Below are positions 8,929-19,300 of a DNA stretch of 64,000 nt, piece by piece. The translations under genes were made by a program, and so were the position numbers. The stretch comes from Flavobacterium amniphilum (GTDB lineage Bacteria > Bacteroidota > Bacteroidia > Flavobacteriales > Flavobacteriaceae), in the NCBI RefSeq assembly GCF_023634845.1, contig NZ_JAMLJL010000003.1, positions 248,001 to 312,000 of the forward strand, read 5' to 3'. Positions within the stretch are counted from its first letter, which is position 1. The number at the start of each line of letters is the position of its first letter. Under the pieces are notes generated by a model. That model did not search any database. It was not told the DNA's origin and saw nothing but the letters and a program-made list of their open reading frames with translations.

Positions 8929-9579
8929 CTAATAATTTATTTTTTCGTTCAAAATCCATTTTTTCATCAGATTTTTATTACCTGAAATTGAGCAAACATA
9001 ATATGATTCACTTTGAATCGCTTTCGAAGCTTGAATATCCTCTTTCATCACTCCTGCTTTTCCGATATAATTTGAATGGATAAAATAAATTTGCCCGGAA
9101 GATTTGAGAATGAAACCAACATGAAAATCCAAACCAACAAAATACAGACCATCTTCATATTTAAGCATTTCGGCGCTAAATTTAGCCTTATCAAAATTAT
9201 TGTAAACTTTAACCGAATCTCCACAGGCAATTATTTTCGCCTCATCAAGCGGAGCCATTTGCGCCAATTTATAACGATTCAGATTAAAACCGGCATCTCT
9301 CAGTGTTGTTGAAACAAAATAACCACAGGCAACACTTCCTTGTTTCGGCTTTTCGGTATGACCTGTAAAAGTCCATGGTGTTGTGTACCATTCGGGCAAT
9401 ATTTTTACCGTAAACTCATCCAAAAATCTCCTGCCGGCTTTTTTAATCATTTGATTTTTATCAGAACCAGCCTGATATTCTTTTCTACACGTCTCTTTTA
9501 ACTGTTTGAATTCAGCTTTTGTCTGGTCGTAATTTCCAATCAGCAAAACAAACAAAGACGATAATAATAAAACCTTCAT
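8929..9579 (-). CDS. secreted NlpC/P60-like (papain-fold) protein
   Basis: A 216-residue protein with an N-terminal signal sequence (about residues 1-15). Cys85 in SVACGYFVSTTLRDAGF, His153 in GLDFHVGFIL and His168 in IYFIHSNY have the order and spacing of the Cys-His-polar triad of NlpC/P60 and CHAP-like cysteine hydrolases, which usually cut peptidoglycan peptides. The assignment rests on motif shape only and the family is divergent. Its ATG is three bases after the remB stop, so it is co-transcribed with remB and deoC. Confidence 0.6.
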   Translation of the reverse strand: MKVLLLSSLFVLLIGNYDQTKAEFKQLKETCRKEYQAGSDKNQMIKKAGRRFLDEFTVKILPEWYTTPWTFTGHTEKPKQGSVACGYFVSTTLRDAGFNLNRYKLAQMAPLDEAKIIACGDSVKVYNNFDKAKFSAEMLKYEDGLYFVGLDFHVGFILKSSGQIYFIHSNYIGKAGVMKEDIQASKAIQSESYYVCSISGNKNLMKKWILNEKINY

Positions 9580-9582
9580 ATT

Positions 9583-11694
9583 TTAATAATCAAAATACCA
9601 GTTAAACACATCCGCTCTCAATCCAACACTGAACCAGGTTGTGTTTTCTTTAAAAATAGCTACTGTATCGACTTCCGGGGACATACTTCTGTACATGATA
9701 TTTCCAAAGACCTTCAGATTCGTATGCGGATTTACCAAATAACCCGCCTGAAAATCGGCGATAAACATTTTAGTTTTATTTCCCTGTCCTATTTCCACTC
9801 CTTTTTCAAAAGCCCTGTCATCATCATAGTCCTTATAGATATTTGATCCATAATTAAGATCATCACCCACAGTATCAAAATCAAAACCACGGACACCAAC
9901 ACTAACCTGCGCATTTGCAAACAAACGCCCTCTTGTATAACGGGCAATTCCGGTTAATTCGTTAAAATTTGAACCCCAATTATGTCCCATACTCTGGTTA
10001 TTATGCCCATAATTAGTCAAAGGATTACTATGCGCATACGTATAAGGTCTTACACGGTTATATTCGGCCTGAAGAAGAAGGCTTGACACACCAAATGCAT
10101 TGTAATATTTTGCTCCGATCTGGTAACCATATTTGTTTCTCCAACTTTTTTCACCCGACTTCATATCGCCCAAAGCGAATTCATCAAGCAGGAATTGTCC
10201 GTAAAAATTAACCGAATTATTCCATTTTAACTTGGTTGTAAGTCCCAAAACTGCATTTCCACTCTTGGAAGAAGAACTGAATTCCACTGAACGGAAGAAA
10301 ATAACCGGATTTACAAAACTCATATCAAAACCCCTGTCATTTGTATTGGCCCAAACCACCGATTCAAAAAAACCAAGGTTCCATTTTTTGGAAACATTCC
10401 AACTCAAATAATGATTTGCCATAAATTTTGTGGAATACGTTTTTGTCTCCAACACTACATCCGTAGGTCTTACATCTTTTAGCCACATATACGTATTGGT
10501 ATATTTAATTTTCCAAAAAGTAGTATTGATTTTGAAAAAAGGATACGGACTGGCACCATCACCCTGTAAAAGAGAACGGTAACCATCACCGATGAAGTTT
10601 CGGCTATACCCTAATTGAAGGTTAAAAAATTTACTTGGGGCGTAAGTAATATTGGCATCAGCAGAAGGAAAATCGAAATTTGTATCCTTGAATTTTTTTG
10701 CAATTCCTATTCCAGGAATAATCGCCGGATTTCCTCCTGATGGTTGTATAGAAATTGCATAGCGATTGTAATAATCTGCGAAAACACCCTGACTTTCAAA
10801 AATACTGGCCGTAAAATTGAATTGACTGCCCAAACCTCCTTGAATCTGAATGGCGCGGGTGTTCACAAACGTATAATTTTCAGTACTTGGATCTGCTTTA
10901 CCCATTCTTAAGTCCAAAACAGGATTCATCGTAAACCAATAATCCTTCCCTTGAATGGCCACTAAATTTTCATTAAAAATTTTTCTACCCAGCCAACTTG
11001 CCTTATTCAACTCCAGTTTTTTATAAGCCTCATTCAAATCATAGTATTTGGAAACTTCTGCATATGTAAACGGCTTGGATCCGGTATGGCTATTTGTCCC
11101 AACCTGATTCATTTCATCATCAAACTGCGAATAAAAACTATGTGAAAAAGGAATATTCAGATTACTTGATAGATGTGGATTTGAAAACTTCCGGTAATTA
11201 TTTTCCACATTTTCAAATTCATCACTCTCACCTTTTAACAAAACTGCATCATGGTTTGAACCATAAAGTTTGTCCTTTTCATTTGCCAAATCAGCCGCAC
11301 TTTGTAACGGAATGGCGATATGCATGGTGTATTTTGTATAGGTAGGCTTACCATTATATGTGGCTGGTTCAATTTTTGGCAAAGCTCCAAACACCCGTTT
11401 CGATTCTTCGGCTAATTGCGGATAAACGGCATCTACATATTGCACTTTAAAAGTTCCGGTAGAATCAACCTCAAAAAGCACAATTACTTTTCCTTTATAT
11501 TCCTTTTGTTTGACTACATCCGGAATTTGAAAATTACTGTATACAAAATCCTGAATCTGATTATAAAAACAATTCTCAAGATCTTTATCCAAAGTATTCT
11601 GACAAGCAGGAAAAACAGGAAATTTTTCAGAATTACTAACTTGACCGAAGGTATATTGCGCCATTAAAAACAGCAGAAAAAAGAGTTTTTTCAT
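9583..11694 (-). CDS. remB: gliding motility protein RemB
   Basis: A 703-residue envelope protein resembling RemB, which in Flavobacterium johnsoniae affects gliding and cell-surface behaviour. A signal peptide ends at about residue 18 (MAQYTFGQ). Residues about 50-135 look like a TonB-C-type domain (YKGKVIVLFEVDSTGTF), and the rest, from about residue 235, is a beta-barrel-like Wzi/capsule-assembly type region with many aromatic-ended strands and a terminal FNWYFDY. deoC lies three bases upstream and the NlpC/P60-like gene three bases downstream. As in F. johnsoniae it sits near sprA, which strengthens the name. Confidence 0.82.
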   Translation of the reverse strand: MKKLFFLLFLMAQYTFGQVSNSEKFPVFPACQNTLDKDLENCFYNQIQDFVYSNFQIPDVVKQKEYKGKVIVLFEVDSTGTFKVQYVDAVYPQLAEESKRVFGALPKIEPATYNGKPTYTKYTMHIAIPLQSAADLANEKDKLYGSNHDAVLLKGESDEFENVENNYRKFSNPHLSSNLNIPFSHSFYSQFDDEMNQVGTNSHTGSKPFTYAEVSKYYDLNEAYKKLELNKASWLGRKIFNENLVAIQGKDYWFTMNPVLDLRMGKADPSTENYTFVNTRAIQIQGGLGSQFNFTASIFESQGVFADYYNRYAISIQPSGGNPAIIPGIGIAKKFKDTNFDFPSADANITYAPSKFFNLQLGYSRNFIGDGYRSLLQGDGASPYPFFKINTTFWKIKYTNTYMWLKDVRPTDVVLETKTYSTKFMANHYLSWNVSKKWNLGFFESVVWANTNDRGFDMSFVNPVIFFRSVEFSSSSKSGNAVLGLTTKLKWNNSVNFYGQFLLDEFALGDMKSGEKSWRNKYGYQIGAKYYNAFGVSSLLLQAEYNRVRPYTYAHSNPLTNYGHNNQSMGHNWGSNFNELTGIARYTRGRLFANAQVSVGVRGFDFDTVGDDLNYGSNIYKDYDDDRAFEKGVEIGQGNKTKMFIADFQAGYLVNPHTNLKVFGNIMYRSMSPEVDTVAIFKENTTWFSVGLRADVFNWYFDY

Positions 11695-11697
11695 TGA

Positions 11698-12441
11698 TTA
11701 ATAGTTTTCAGTGGAAACATTTCCGTCAGCGATCGTTTTTGCAGAAGATGTTCCGATTCTTTTTACACCCAAACGAATCATTTCCAATGCTTCATCCAAT
11801 GTACGAACTCCTCCGGCAGCTTTAACCGGAAGCGGATTAGAGTTTTCAAGCATTAAAGTAATGGTTGGGACAGTAGCCCCGTTTGGCTTTCCTTCTTTAG
11901 TAACGTAAAATCCGGTGGAAGATTTTACAAAAACGTTATGATAGTCTTTTTCTTCAAAATTAGCAACAATGGTATTTTTAATAAGGGAAGACAATTGGAT
12001 AATCTGGTCATCAGTTAAAGCCGCCACTTCAATTATGAATTTCACGACTTTGTGATTAATCAATCCCAATCGGGTACATGAAATAACTTCTTCTTTCACC
12101 TGATGGATTTCACCTCTTTTGAAAGCCTCGTAATTGATAACATAATCCAGCTCATCTGCGTGATTCTTAATAGCCTGTTGTGCTTCAGCTAATTTTTCAT
12201 CCAATTCTGATTTTCCTTCCGGAAAGTCAATAACAGTACCTATCAATACTCTTGAATTGGCATTTGAAATCATTTCTTTGGCCATCTTCACCATGTCTGG
12301 CCGTATCATAATCAGTTTAAATTCTTCATCGATTGCTTCCTGTATAGCTTTACGTACAATCTCCTTGTTTTTGCTTTCACTCAAGTTTGCCTGTTCAGCC
12401 GTTTTTAAATACGTCGAATCTAAATATTGTCTGATGTCCAT
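11698..12441 (-). CDS. deoC: deoxyribose-phosphate aldolase
   Basis: Cleaves 2-deoxyribose 5-phosphate to glyceraldehyde 3-phosphate and acetaldehyde in deoxynucleoside catabolism. 248 residues from the ATG at 12439-12441 (MDIRQYLDSTYLK); the open frame continues upstream through the terminator at 12474-12491, so longer starts are rejected. The Schiff-base lysine is Lys173 in FVKSSTGF, the proton-relay region is DELDYVIN near residue 97, and the phosphate-binding end is KAAGGVRTLDEA plus GVKRIGTSSA. It is the first gene of deoC-remB-NlpC/P60. Confidence 0.95.
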   Translation of the reverse strand: MDIRQYLDSTYLKTAEQANLSESKNKEIVRKAIQEAIDEEFKLIMIRPDMVKMAKEMISNANSRVLIGTVIDFPEGKSELDEKLAEAQQAIKNHADELDYVINYEAFKRGEIHQVKEEVISCTRLGLINHKVVKFIIEVAALTDDQIIQLSSLIKNTIVANFEEKDYHNVFVKSSTGFYVTKEGKPNGATVPTITLMLENSNPLPVKAAGGVRTLDEALEMIRLGVKRIGTSSAKTIADGNVSTENY

Positions 12442-12473
12442 TTTCCTATTTATTTGAGTATAAAAATAGAAAA

Positions 12474-12491
12474 ATCCCGCCGAAGCGGGAT
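12474..12491 (-). terminator. intrinsic terminator between vanZ and deoC
   Basis: Stem ATCCCGC/GCGGGAT closed by a canonical C(UUCG)G tetraloop, followed on the minus strand by TTTTC. It ends the gcvH-vanZ transcript. Confidence 0.85.
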
Positions 12492-12514
12492 ATATTTTTA
12501 AGAATATTATTCTA

Positions 12515-12904
12515 TTAAAAGATTTTTTTAAATAAAAGACTGGCTGTGGCAATACCACATAAACTACCAATTGCATTAGCCAAGGCATCAAATACATCAG
12601 CTTGTCTGTTTGTGGTAAAATAACCCTGACAGAATTCTATCAGAACCCCTATAAAGACAGCAATTATTACCAAATTCAATTTATCTTTCCAGTTGACTCT
12701 TTTTTTAAAACACATATAATGGTACCATAAAAAAACAAAGCCAAAATAAAAACTGAAATGAATCAGTTTGTCTGCCAGAAAAAAATCAAATTTTGGAATT
12801 TCAGAAGGAGTCTTAAAGCTTAGATAAAAAACTAAAAGCGTCCACAAAACAGCAATCCAAAGCGATTTTTCACTAGGCGCCAATAAGCGCTTTATAATCT
12901 TCAC
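12515..12904 (-). CDS. VanZ family membrane protein
   Basis: A 129-residue protein with four membrane helices and the VanZ-type features: [14 protein letters not shown] near residue 45 and [27 protein letters not shown] near residues 86-112. VanZ-like proteins are widespread; a resistance role is not implied. The best start is a GTG at 12902-12904, which lies inside the 3' end of gcvH and overlaps it by 32 bases; no ATG is available before the first helix. It is kept next to gcvH and sprA in F. johnsoniae as well. Confidence 0.8.
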   Translation of the reverse strand: MKIIKRLLAPSEKSLWIAVLWTLLVFYLSFKTPSEIPKFDFFLADKLIHFSFYFGFVFLWYHYMCFKKRVNWKDKLNLVIIAVFIGVLIEFCQGYFTTNRQADVFDALANAIGSLCGIATASLLFKKIF

Positions 12905-13253
12905 TTGAAAGTAATGAATCTAATTCTGAAGTATCAGAAATTTTAACTTTAATCATCCAGGCATCACCATAAGGATCGCTGTTCACCAATTCAGGACTAG
13001 ATTCTAATTCTTCATTAAATTCAACGATTTCCCCTGATAAAGGCAAAAATAAATCCGATACGGTTTTTACAGCCTCAACTGTCCCGAAAACTTCATCTTT
13101 ACTTAAAGTCTGATCCAGCGTATCAACTTCAACATATACAATATCTCCTAATTCTTTTTGAGCAAAATCAGTGATTCCTACAGTAGCGATATCGCCTTCA
13201 ATACTTACCCATTCGTGGTCTTTAGTGTACTTTAAGTTAGTTGGTATGTTCAT
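12873..13253 (-). CDS. gcvH: glycine cleavage system H protein
   Basis: Lipoyl carrier that shuttles the aminomethyl group between the P, T and L proteins of the glycine cleavage complex. 126 residues, full length. The lipoylated lysine is Lys63 in [11 protein letters not shown], and the N-terminus ([20 protein letters not shown]) is typical. A TACATTTG box at 13285-13278 precedes the ATG. The other glycine cleavage genes are not in the window. Confidence 0.95.
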   Translation of the reverse strand: MNIPTNLKYTKDHEWVSIEGDIATVGITDFAQKELGDIVYVEVDTLDQTLSKDEVFGTVEAVKTVSDLFLPLSGEIVEFNEELESSPELVNSDPYGDAWMIKVKISDTSELDSLLSSEDYKALIGA

Positions 13254-13344
13254 TTTTTTAGTATATTAAATTTCGAACAAATGTAAAATTAATAGATTAA
13301 TATTGCTACTATTTCACAAGTTAATTTTTATTGTTATTCTTTAC

Positions 13345-16300
13345 TTAGTTTCCAAAATTATATCGCAGTGTGAACCCTGAACGGATATTTGTTAACGGGA
13401 ACGATGTTGATATTACTGCCTGCGAGAAGGAATAGTCAAAATAAAACAAAGCCGTCAGATTTCTGCTGAATGTATAATCACCAGTCAATTTAGCCGAAAT
13501 TAAATTCTGACCGCCACCCAACTGGTTGTTATTATAATCAATATTACGGACAATAGTTTTATTATTTCTGTATGACACGTCGGCTCTCAAATTGATATCA
13601 CTCTTTACAACTCCAGTCGGATTATCCGCCAATGATGATTTGATTTTCACATCTTTAATGCGGTAACCCAAACCAATAATATATTCAACACCTCTCATTT
13701 CTGTCAATAAGTTATTATCAAAACTTAATGAAAGTGTTCTGTCTTTTTTCATTTCAGCTAAAATCTTGATGGAATTTTTCATCTCAAAATCCAAACGGAC
13801 TAACGGACTGAATTGCTCTGTTAAGTTCACATTGGAAATAATTGTTTTATTGAAGAAATTCCAAGTATCATTCATTTGTCCACCCGGATCCTTATCATAC
13901 TCAAAATTAGAGCGGAAAGAATTCAAGGTATAAGCCGCTTTATAACCATGCTGGATTGAAAAACGTTTGAATTTATCTTTAAAGAATTTATAACGCATCA
14001 ATCCGGTATATTTGATGGTCCAATTAGGAATTGGGAAGTTTCTAAATGCATTCAAAGAAACCCCTGATGCACTTGCCCCAGTATAAGCCGCCATGAAAGC
14101 AGGAAGCAATACCGCCTGATTGTTTTTTCCATAACCTACAGGATAACCTTGGTTTGCAACATAGAAAGCATAATTAGGATCATTTGGATCAGCAGGAATC
14201 GGGAAAGCAACATCACCATACCTTGGAATGTTGGCTCCATAATGTTCAGCTGCAAGTCTATTTGCTATTTTTAATCTATTCTCCCTGAAATCTTCAAAAG
14301 CTTCAGAAAAATTCTCATCACTTTGCGAAAAAGCCGTACGGATTAAATTTGTTGAAATAGAGAAATTACCATAACTATATGGAGATCTTGGCGTATAGAC
14401 ACCTCCAACAGCATCATACTGCTCTGAGAAATTTTCTGCCAAAGTCCTGTCAGCAGTCAAATCGATTTTCAAATCCGGAAACGGTTCTAAATTTGCCGTT
14501 CCAGTAATTTGTTTATTATTGATTTGTGTAAAACTTTGATTAAATTCCGGATAACTGGTCAACCAACCACGTTTAGCAGCTTCAAAACGCACGTCATCCT
14601 GTAACCCGAAAACAAATCCTAATGAAGGTCTCGATGAACCCAAGAAACCAATAGATGGCAAATAACCCGGAAGCATCGTTCCACTGGTTTCCGTATAATT
14701 GACCTGAACATTTTTAATACTTGTAGCCACACCAATCAAACCATCCAGCCAAATATTCGGCTTAGGATCCTTCGCTTTAGGTTTTGCGACAACTTTTTCA
14801 CCCGGTTTAGGAGCTGGCACCGGAGCAACTGGCTTAGGATTTTTAGCCTTTTCCGATCTTTTCACCAATCCTATATACTTATAAAAAGTAGTCATATTGA
14901 ATGATGTATTCAATTTATGTGAATTAGCATTCTGGATAGTATTCCCCAAATTAAACCCATTAAAACTCTGAGCCTGCAATGAAGCACGGGTCCAGGAATA
15001 ATCACCAGAATACGTATAATCAGACTTTACGAAAGCCAAAAACGGTAGTTTATTAAGTGGTAATTCATAATTTACGGTTAACTGCTGGTTGTGTTGATTT
15101 GGAGTTCCAATATCCCAATAGTCATCCCAAATTGTGAAATCAGGATCCTGTTGATTGAATTCATCAAGATAATTACGTACAATATTACCTGTATTTGCCG
15201 CATAATTCACACGTAATGCTTTTGTCAGATTATAATTAAATCCGTAGTTATAATTAAACAAGAAATTACGCTTGTACAAAGGATCCAGACCAATACCTAC
15301 AACATCCACATCCCTGAACTCCTGCTTATTAAACTGACGCAGAATAGACGAACTGAAATTAATACTTGATGGCAGGTAATTGAAATTAAAATCACTCAGC
15401 ATTTTCCAGTAGGTGCTTTTTTTCATGAATTTAGTGTTCTTGAAAGGCTCAACTGCTTTTGGTTTAAAGGTATAAGCATAATCAGCTGAAGTCCTTACCT
15501 GTTGATCCAGCATACCCTCAATTTCGAAATCCCTATGCTCCAATTGATTAAAAGAATAGGACACCGTTAAATTTTCAGGATCATAGAAATGCTGTTTCTG
15601 CTCAGCTCCTCTCTCTTTTTTAACCCCAATAAAATTGATGCTTTTACGTTTGGTGAAATCTTCTGATCTTCTCTTAATAGCTTCTTTTTCAGCATTGGTC
15701 TCAGCAGCATTCAAAACATCTTTTAGTTTTAAATCCTGATATAAAGGATCATATTCCGGCGTGATAATCTGTTCTCCAACTGCATAATTAAAAGGCAAAT
15801 TAATTCCCCATTTTTTTGGCAATAACTTCCCTAAATTAACATTGGTAACAACGTCATATACCAAAGCATCTTCACGGCTTCGTTCATTCGGACTTTGTTC
15901 AATCCCACCAAATCCGATTGTACTCATACGCCCGGTCGCTGAAACTGTCATGAAATCTGCAAAATTAGTATCCATACTTGCAATAGCCGCCATACCTCCC
16001 TCACTATCCATATCTGCCAAACGCAACTCATTGAACCACACTTCACCCCTTATATATTCCCCTTCATTTTGATTACCGTTTTTAACACCCAACATCATTG
16101 TACGGACCAATCCGATATTAGGATTTCCTTTAATACCGATACGAAGACCGTCTTCTTCTATATAATAAATACCATTTTCATCAAAATTCGGATCAGTAGG
16201 ATCTGCTCTTAAACTCGCTGCCTTAATTTTAGAAAGCAAATTTAATTTCAAATCAATTTCATTCTCTTCAGGCCAAATTAATGAAGGATTTTCCACAGGA

Positions 16301-19300
16301 TTATCATCACCTGTAGCCTGTCCTGCAGTAAATTCAGTAATTTTTAATGGAATTTCCACTTGGTAGAAGTTATTTGTAAAGTCATTACCAAAACGTAAAA
16401 ATCCATACATCTTCTTATCTGCCAATCGGGCTAAAACAGTAACATCATTATTAATAACATCACTCGAAAGCGCTTCAGCATGTACAAACATTTTCAGTTT
16501 TTTATACTGACGCATATCTACACTTACACTTTTAAAAGTACCTCTTGAATCTCCTCCTTCAAGCCCTTTTATCCCCACAGACGGATTATCTTTATCATAA
16601 ACACGAACAGACAATGACTGCTCATTTTGATTTATAACCGCATTGTTATTATTCATTTGTTCACGTTGAACCCCTGGCGGTATAACATAACGGATAGGAG
16701 CTCTTTCCGTATTCTCTTCAATATTAACTCCAATAACATCAAAACCGGTAGAGTCATTATCCGGGTTTTCATCAACAACAGGTTGCAATGAAGCTAAATA
16801 TTTTCTAAACTCACCTCTCACAAGATCCAATGAACCAAAACGCAATGTTACCTTATCAGTAAAACCATGCATTAACATTCTCATGAATCGGATTGAACGC
16901 AAATCGGAAATCCCCCCCTCTCTTGGGCCGTTTACATTAATCGGTATTTTAAACTGAACCCATCGTGTTGGCACAGTGGTTCCGTTAACCATAGTTTCCT
17001 CACCTTCTCTAACATCAGTCACATACAAATCACCAACTTTCATATCCGGCTTAATATCAACCGTAAATTTATAGTAGGCTTCTATGGTATTCATGGTGTT
17101 ATCTCTGTTGATATCCTCAACATCAGGTGTTGTTACCGAACCACGGTTAGTATCAGTCACCTCTACAGGAGAGTTTCCTTCGTTACCGTTATAACGTTTG
17201 TATCGCTCAGTAACAGAACCTGAAGCACTTAAAAAGTATTGATAATTATCCTGTGAGGGATCGGAATCACTTGCAAAATCCGGATGTTTAACTGCTTCTT
17301 CCGCATCATTCAAACCATTAAAACCAACATCCTGACGGTTTCTGTTAGCCGAATCAGCATCAAAAGCATAAATCAATGATTGCGATGCAGGTACTTTACC
17401 CCAGTCTGTATCATAAACTGCCTGGCTTGATCCCGGAACAGGCAAACCGTTTTCATATAATTTTTTACTGTCTTTCAATACATCCTCTGAAATCTCCCCC
17501 AAATGAAAAGTCAGCTTTCCAATATTTGTATTACTGATCGCACTACCTGTTTCAAAGTAAGGATCCTGAACCCAGAATTGAATATATTCCACATTCGCCT
17601 GCTCAAAATTAGTCGATGTAATCGGGCGCATAATCCCACCGAAATTATCCTGGGGATTCGGCAATGCATTATTAACAGAATTAGGATTATAATTATAAGG
17701 CCCACGTTCAGCAGGATAATAAGTCATATCCAACGTATTGATCACGGTTGTTTCTCCAGGAGCAACATCAGTTACCGGGTACAACTCCCTGCTGTAAATT
17801 CTTCGGGTATCATAACGCGAAACATCATTATCACTCAATCCGGCCGGACGTTGTGCCGTATAAAATATAGGATCGATGGTATACCAGGAGAATTTAGCCC
17901 TATTGTAACCATATTCTAATTGCTCTTCCCCATATTGTCCTCCAAAGCCGGTCGGCACACTCGACAATGACCACGCTAAAGGCGATCTCATATCAATTGT
18001 TGACTGAGAACCTTCAAAATCATCGACATACACAGTAGACTCACCTTCAAAACGGTCTGCTTTTGGTGTACTTGGTTTCAAAACAGCTACTTCACCTCTG
18101 AATGAAAAATTTGAAGGAACATCTGTATCCATATTAGGCAATTTATTCACCAATCTTGTAAAGAAAGGAACCTCGGTTGAATAATTCCCATTCAATCCGA
18201 AAATAGTATTATTTACAGATTCCTGTCCGTAATTTGTTTTTTGTGTAAATGGTCTTTCAGATAAATTCAATACAGTTCCCCCAACCTGAAACTTTTCTGA
18301 AAATTTATGTTCAACATTCAGCCCTACGAATCTTCTCGTTTGCTGCCCGAATACTGCATTGTTTTCTACTGAAACATTGATTGGTATACCTGAAGCCTGA
18401 AGTGAGGGATCCAGAATTTCAACCCTGCCGGCCTGATAGTTTACGGTATAATCAATTCCTTCCTGTAAGACACGTCCTCCGGCTGTCACTACAACTGAAC
18501 CTCTTGGTACATTAGCTGCACCCAGCGAAATCCCCTGTCCTCCCGATGATTTAAATTTACCTTTTAATTGAAATTTATTTTTATTGGCATCCTGTAAAGC
18601 TTGTGCCTGTGTTGATTTATATAGACTTGTAAAAACATATTTTTTCTGGTTCGGGTTGTATGAATTCTCATCACCGTAAGTAGAAGCAAAATTCGGGTCA
18701 TATAATTTATCATAAAGCAATTTACCAAATGGCTCAACAGTAGTGAAAATAATTCTTGCGTTTTGGGTATCAACTGTCAATCCAGGAATAAAATCAAAGA
18801 AACCGTCACCTCTCATCTGAGGATCATTAGTCGGATTCAATCTATCCAAATTAAACACTCTTAACAATGGCGTATTTTCAACTTCATTTTCAACCGTAGG
18901 GTTTAATGGAAAAGGAGTTCCGGCTACTGGTGTAATGTAATTTAATGGAGATGGATCAGTATATAAGATGTTAAATTTAAAATCAGTTGGATCCAATTGA
19001 TAAGCTCCGGGAATCTGATAAACATTTTTCATCATTAAATTCCAGATAGGCTTATTCACATTTGTCAAATTCCCTTTTAACAATTTCAAAATCAAAGCTC
19101 TCGATGATGGTATATTATTATCATCAACTTGTGTAGCATCTATACCATCTGTTCCAAATTCACCAACCTGATAATCCTCTCCTCCAATAGTATACTGATA
19201 TGCAACAGCCAACACTTCATCGTTTGTTAAGCGCTGGTTTAATGATATATAACCCAATTGTGGATGATAAGTATATTCATTAGGCGTTAATTTTCTGGCA

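Noticed and set aside
12442..12597. 52-codon N-terminal extension of deoC
   Set aside because: It reads through the terminator at 12474-12491 and the end of vanZ; the family start is at 12441.
17503..17919. Antisense open frame of 138 codons inside sprA
   Set aside because: Lies wholly opposite the well-supported sprA frame and has no domain or start signal.
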